Source: Nanobdellota archaeon (GTDB lineage: Archaea; Nanobdellota; Nanobdellia; SCGC-AAA011-G17; GW2011-AR17). From it: a DNA stretch of 5,407 bases. A model generated the notes under the pieces. That model saw only the letters and a program-made list of their open reading frames with translations, had not been told where the DNA came from and searched no databases. Both the position numbers and the translations under genes were made by a program. The stretch is from positions 1 to 5,407 of the forward strand of contig JADHVA010000050.1 in NCBI GenBank assembly GCA_016784245.1. Reading direction: 5' to 3'. This document shows, piece by piece, positions 4,617-5,407 of the stretch; the stretch's first letter is position 1, and each line of letters opens with the position of its first letter.

Positions 4617-4754
4617 ATGAAAAAAGTAAAAATTGAACTAACAATAAACGATACAAGTAAAATAAGTGATGATATTAATTTAGAATTAGATGACGCACAG
4701 ATTGAATTTATTAGAATTATCTTAAAAGCATTAGAAAACTTAATCAAAAAATAA
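4617..4754 (+). CDS. small hypothetical protein, 45 aa
   Basis: The ATG at 4617 opens a 45-residue frame ending at TAA 4752-4754, about a dozen bases after structured unit D. The product starts with a short basic beta-like stretch (KKVKIELTIN), then an acidic segment (SDDINLELDDAQ) and ends in an amphipathic helix (IEFIRIILKALENLIKK). There is no clear ribosome site, only the AATTATG context shared with the next two genes. The codon pattern looks natural and the spacing of 17 bases to the next gene fits an operon, but the frame is short, so confidence is moderate. No family recognised. Confidence 0.55.
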   Translation: MKKVKIELTINDTSKISDDINLELDDAQIEFIRIILKALENLIKK

Positions 4755-4762
4755 CCCTAACC

Positions 4763-4768
4763 AAAGGA
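4763..4768 (+). promoter_or_regulatory. Shine-Dalgarno AAAGGA for the 81-aa gene
   Basis: AAAGGA precedes the ATG at 4772 with a three-base spacer. The full context AAAGGAATTATGA recurs exactly at 5042-5054, and most upstream genes in the window lack anything similar. It supports the chosen start. Confidence 0.7.
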
Positions 4769-4771
4769 ATT

Positions 4772-5017
4772 ATGATTAAAACAAAAGAAAATCTATTAAA
4801 AGCATTATTAAACACTATCGGACAAAATAAAGTTTGCGATAGTTTAGCTGGCATAAATAAGGCGTTTGATATTTTAGAGAAAAAACAAAGAGATGAGATA
4901 ATAAAAGATATTATAAATTATCAACACGGATTTATTAGAGATGACGGTTTTGGTAATCCAGAACGAGCTCAAGAATGGCAAGTTATAGAAGATTTAATCA
5001 ACTCCCTAAATAAATAA
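4772..5017 (+). CDS. hypothetical protein, 81 aa
   Basis: The start at 4772 is supported by an AAAGGA ribosome site. The 81-residue product is soluble and mostly helical, with alternating charged and hydrophobic residues (LLKALLNTIGQNKVCDSLAG, FDILEKKQRDEIIKDIINY) and a polar aromatic stretch with GFIRDDGFGNPERAQEW near residues 53-69. There is no membrane segment, zinc site or recognised motif. It lies in the same direction and close spacing as its neighbours (17 bases after the 45-aa gene, 33 before the next), consistent with co-expression. I do not recognise the family; it resembles small accessory phage proteins only in size and setting. Confidence 0.7.
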   Translation: MIKTKENLLKALLNTIGQNKVCDSLAGINKAFDILEKKQRDEIIKDIINYQHGFIRDDGFGNPERAQEWQVIEDLINSLNK

Positions 5018-5041
5018 ACTAAACAAGCTCTTTATAAGCGG

Positions 5042-5047
5042 AAAGGA
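5042..5047 (+). promoter_or_regulatory. Shine-Dalgarno AAAGGA for the right-end gene
   Basis: AAAGGA with a three-base spacer before the ATG at 5051, in the same 13-base context as at 4763-4775. It fixes the start of the partial gene. Confidence 0.7.
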
Positions 5048-5050
5048 ATT

Positions 5051-5407
5051 ATGAAAGCAAACAAAACACATATAAGTTTAGAAACAGCCAAACTATTAAA
5101 GGATTGTGGGGTGGAGAGTGAGTATTATTGGCAAGAAAGTTTGATAATGTCTTCTTTAATTTCTGATTTAAGAAAAGGAATTGGTTGGACAGGTAATTGG
5201 TATCTTAAAGAAGCCAAATATGCATCAATTGAAGATGAAGATAAAATTTATGAAGGACATCTTTACCCAGCTTACACTTGGGGCGAGATATTATGGGAGA
5301 ATGCGGAGAAGTTTTTTGGGGAACAGGATATATGTTTTCCAAGCAAATATGCAGAAAATCATTTCGTAGCATCAATACTGATTAACTTACTTCAACAAAA
5401 GAAATAC
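5051..5407 (+). CDS. hypothetical phage-type protein, 3'-partial
   Basis: The frame is open from the ATG at 5051 to the window edge, giving 119 residues with no stop, so the C-terminus lies outside. It opens with ISLETAKLLKDCGVESEYYW and is rich in tryptophan and tyrosine (IGWTGNWYL, then LYPAYTWGEILWENAEKFFG), and ends in ASILINLLQQKKY. This combination, a leading helix, a YPAYTW-type motif and a C-terminal LLQQ helix, is familiar to me from uncharacterised proteins in phage genomes, but no function is known. All tryptophans are coded TGG and no TGA is in frame. The ribosome site AAAGGA supports the start. A shorter frame at 5181-5369 is only a shadow of this gene. Confidence 0.8.
   Translation, partial: MKANKTHISLETAKLLKDCGVESEYYWQESLIMSSLISDLRKGIGWTGNWYLKEAKYASIEDEDKIYEGHLYPAYTWGEILWENAEKFFGEQDICFPSKYAENHFVASILINLLQQKKY

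Noticed and set aside
4520..4747. Minus-strand frame of 75 codons
   Set aside because: It is antisense to structured unit D and the 45-aa gene; hydrophobic composition typical of a shadow frame in AT-rich DNA.

Overview
This is an AT-rich, gene-dense, single-strand-coded window that looks like a phage or prophage early/accessory region. The evidence is small overlapping ORFs, a NUMOD3/HNH homing-type endonuclease, a PD-(D/E)XK RecB/Cas4-like nuclease, a SWIM zinc finger and several tiny helix-turn-helix proteins. The host cannot be fixed from the sequence. Most left-half genes lack a clear Shine-Dalgarno and start right at the preceding stop, while two right-half genes share an AAAGGAATTATG start context. 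A low-GC bacterial host is likely; candidate-phyla, Bacteroidota and Firmicutes hosts all remain possible.

Layout. Positions 1-3876 hold eight plus-strand genes: an unknown protein, a zinc-ribbon/HTH protein with an orphan out-of-frame tail, a 68-aa unknown, the HNH endonuclease, the PD-(D/E)XK nuclease, a 68-aa SWIM protein, a 77-aa excisionase-like protein and a 95-aa HTH protein. Stops and starts touch or overlap, so this reads as one operon for DNA metabolism and regulation.

Positions 3876-4616 contain no protein gene and are the unusual part. Four related structured units (A 3876-4004, B 4172-4302, C 4319-4511, D 4525-4604) share near-identical flanks: (A)AGGTGGCGTTAGA and GTTACTTC on the left, and in A, B and D also GCTTGTTCCC on the right. 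Their inner stems keep pairing while the bases change. Two units carry tRNA bodies. Unit A holds a circularly permuted tRNA (3' half before 5' half) with a perfect cloverleaf and anticodon UAU (Ile, AUA codons). Unit B holds a tRNA body with anticodon UCA (complementary to UGA) whose acceptor stem is only four pairs before it merges with the shared motif. Unit D is a short version without a full tRNA, and C is a divergent larger version. Between A and B lies a run of further hairpins. Together this looks like a large structured RNA, or a tandem array of RNA elements, that displays or processes tRNAs. I do not recognise the family.

Positions 4617-5407 return to coding: a 45-aa ORF, an 81-aa unknown and a protein that runs off the right end.
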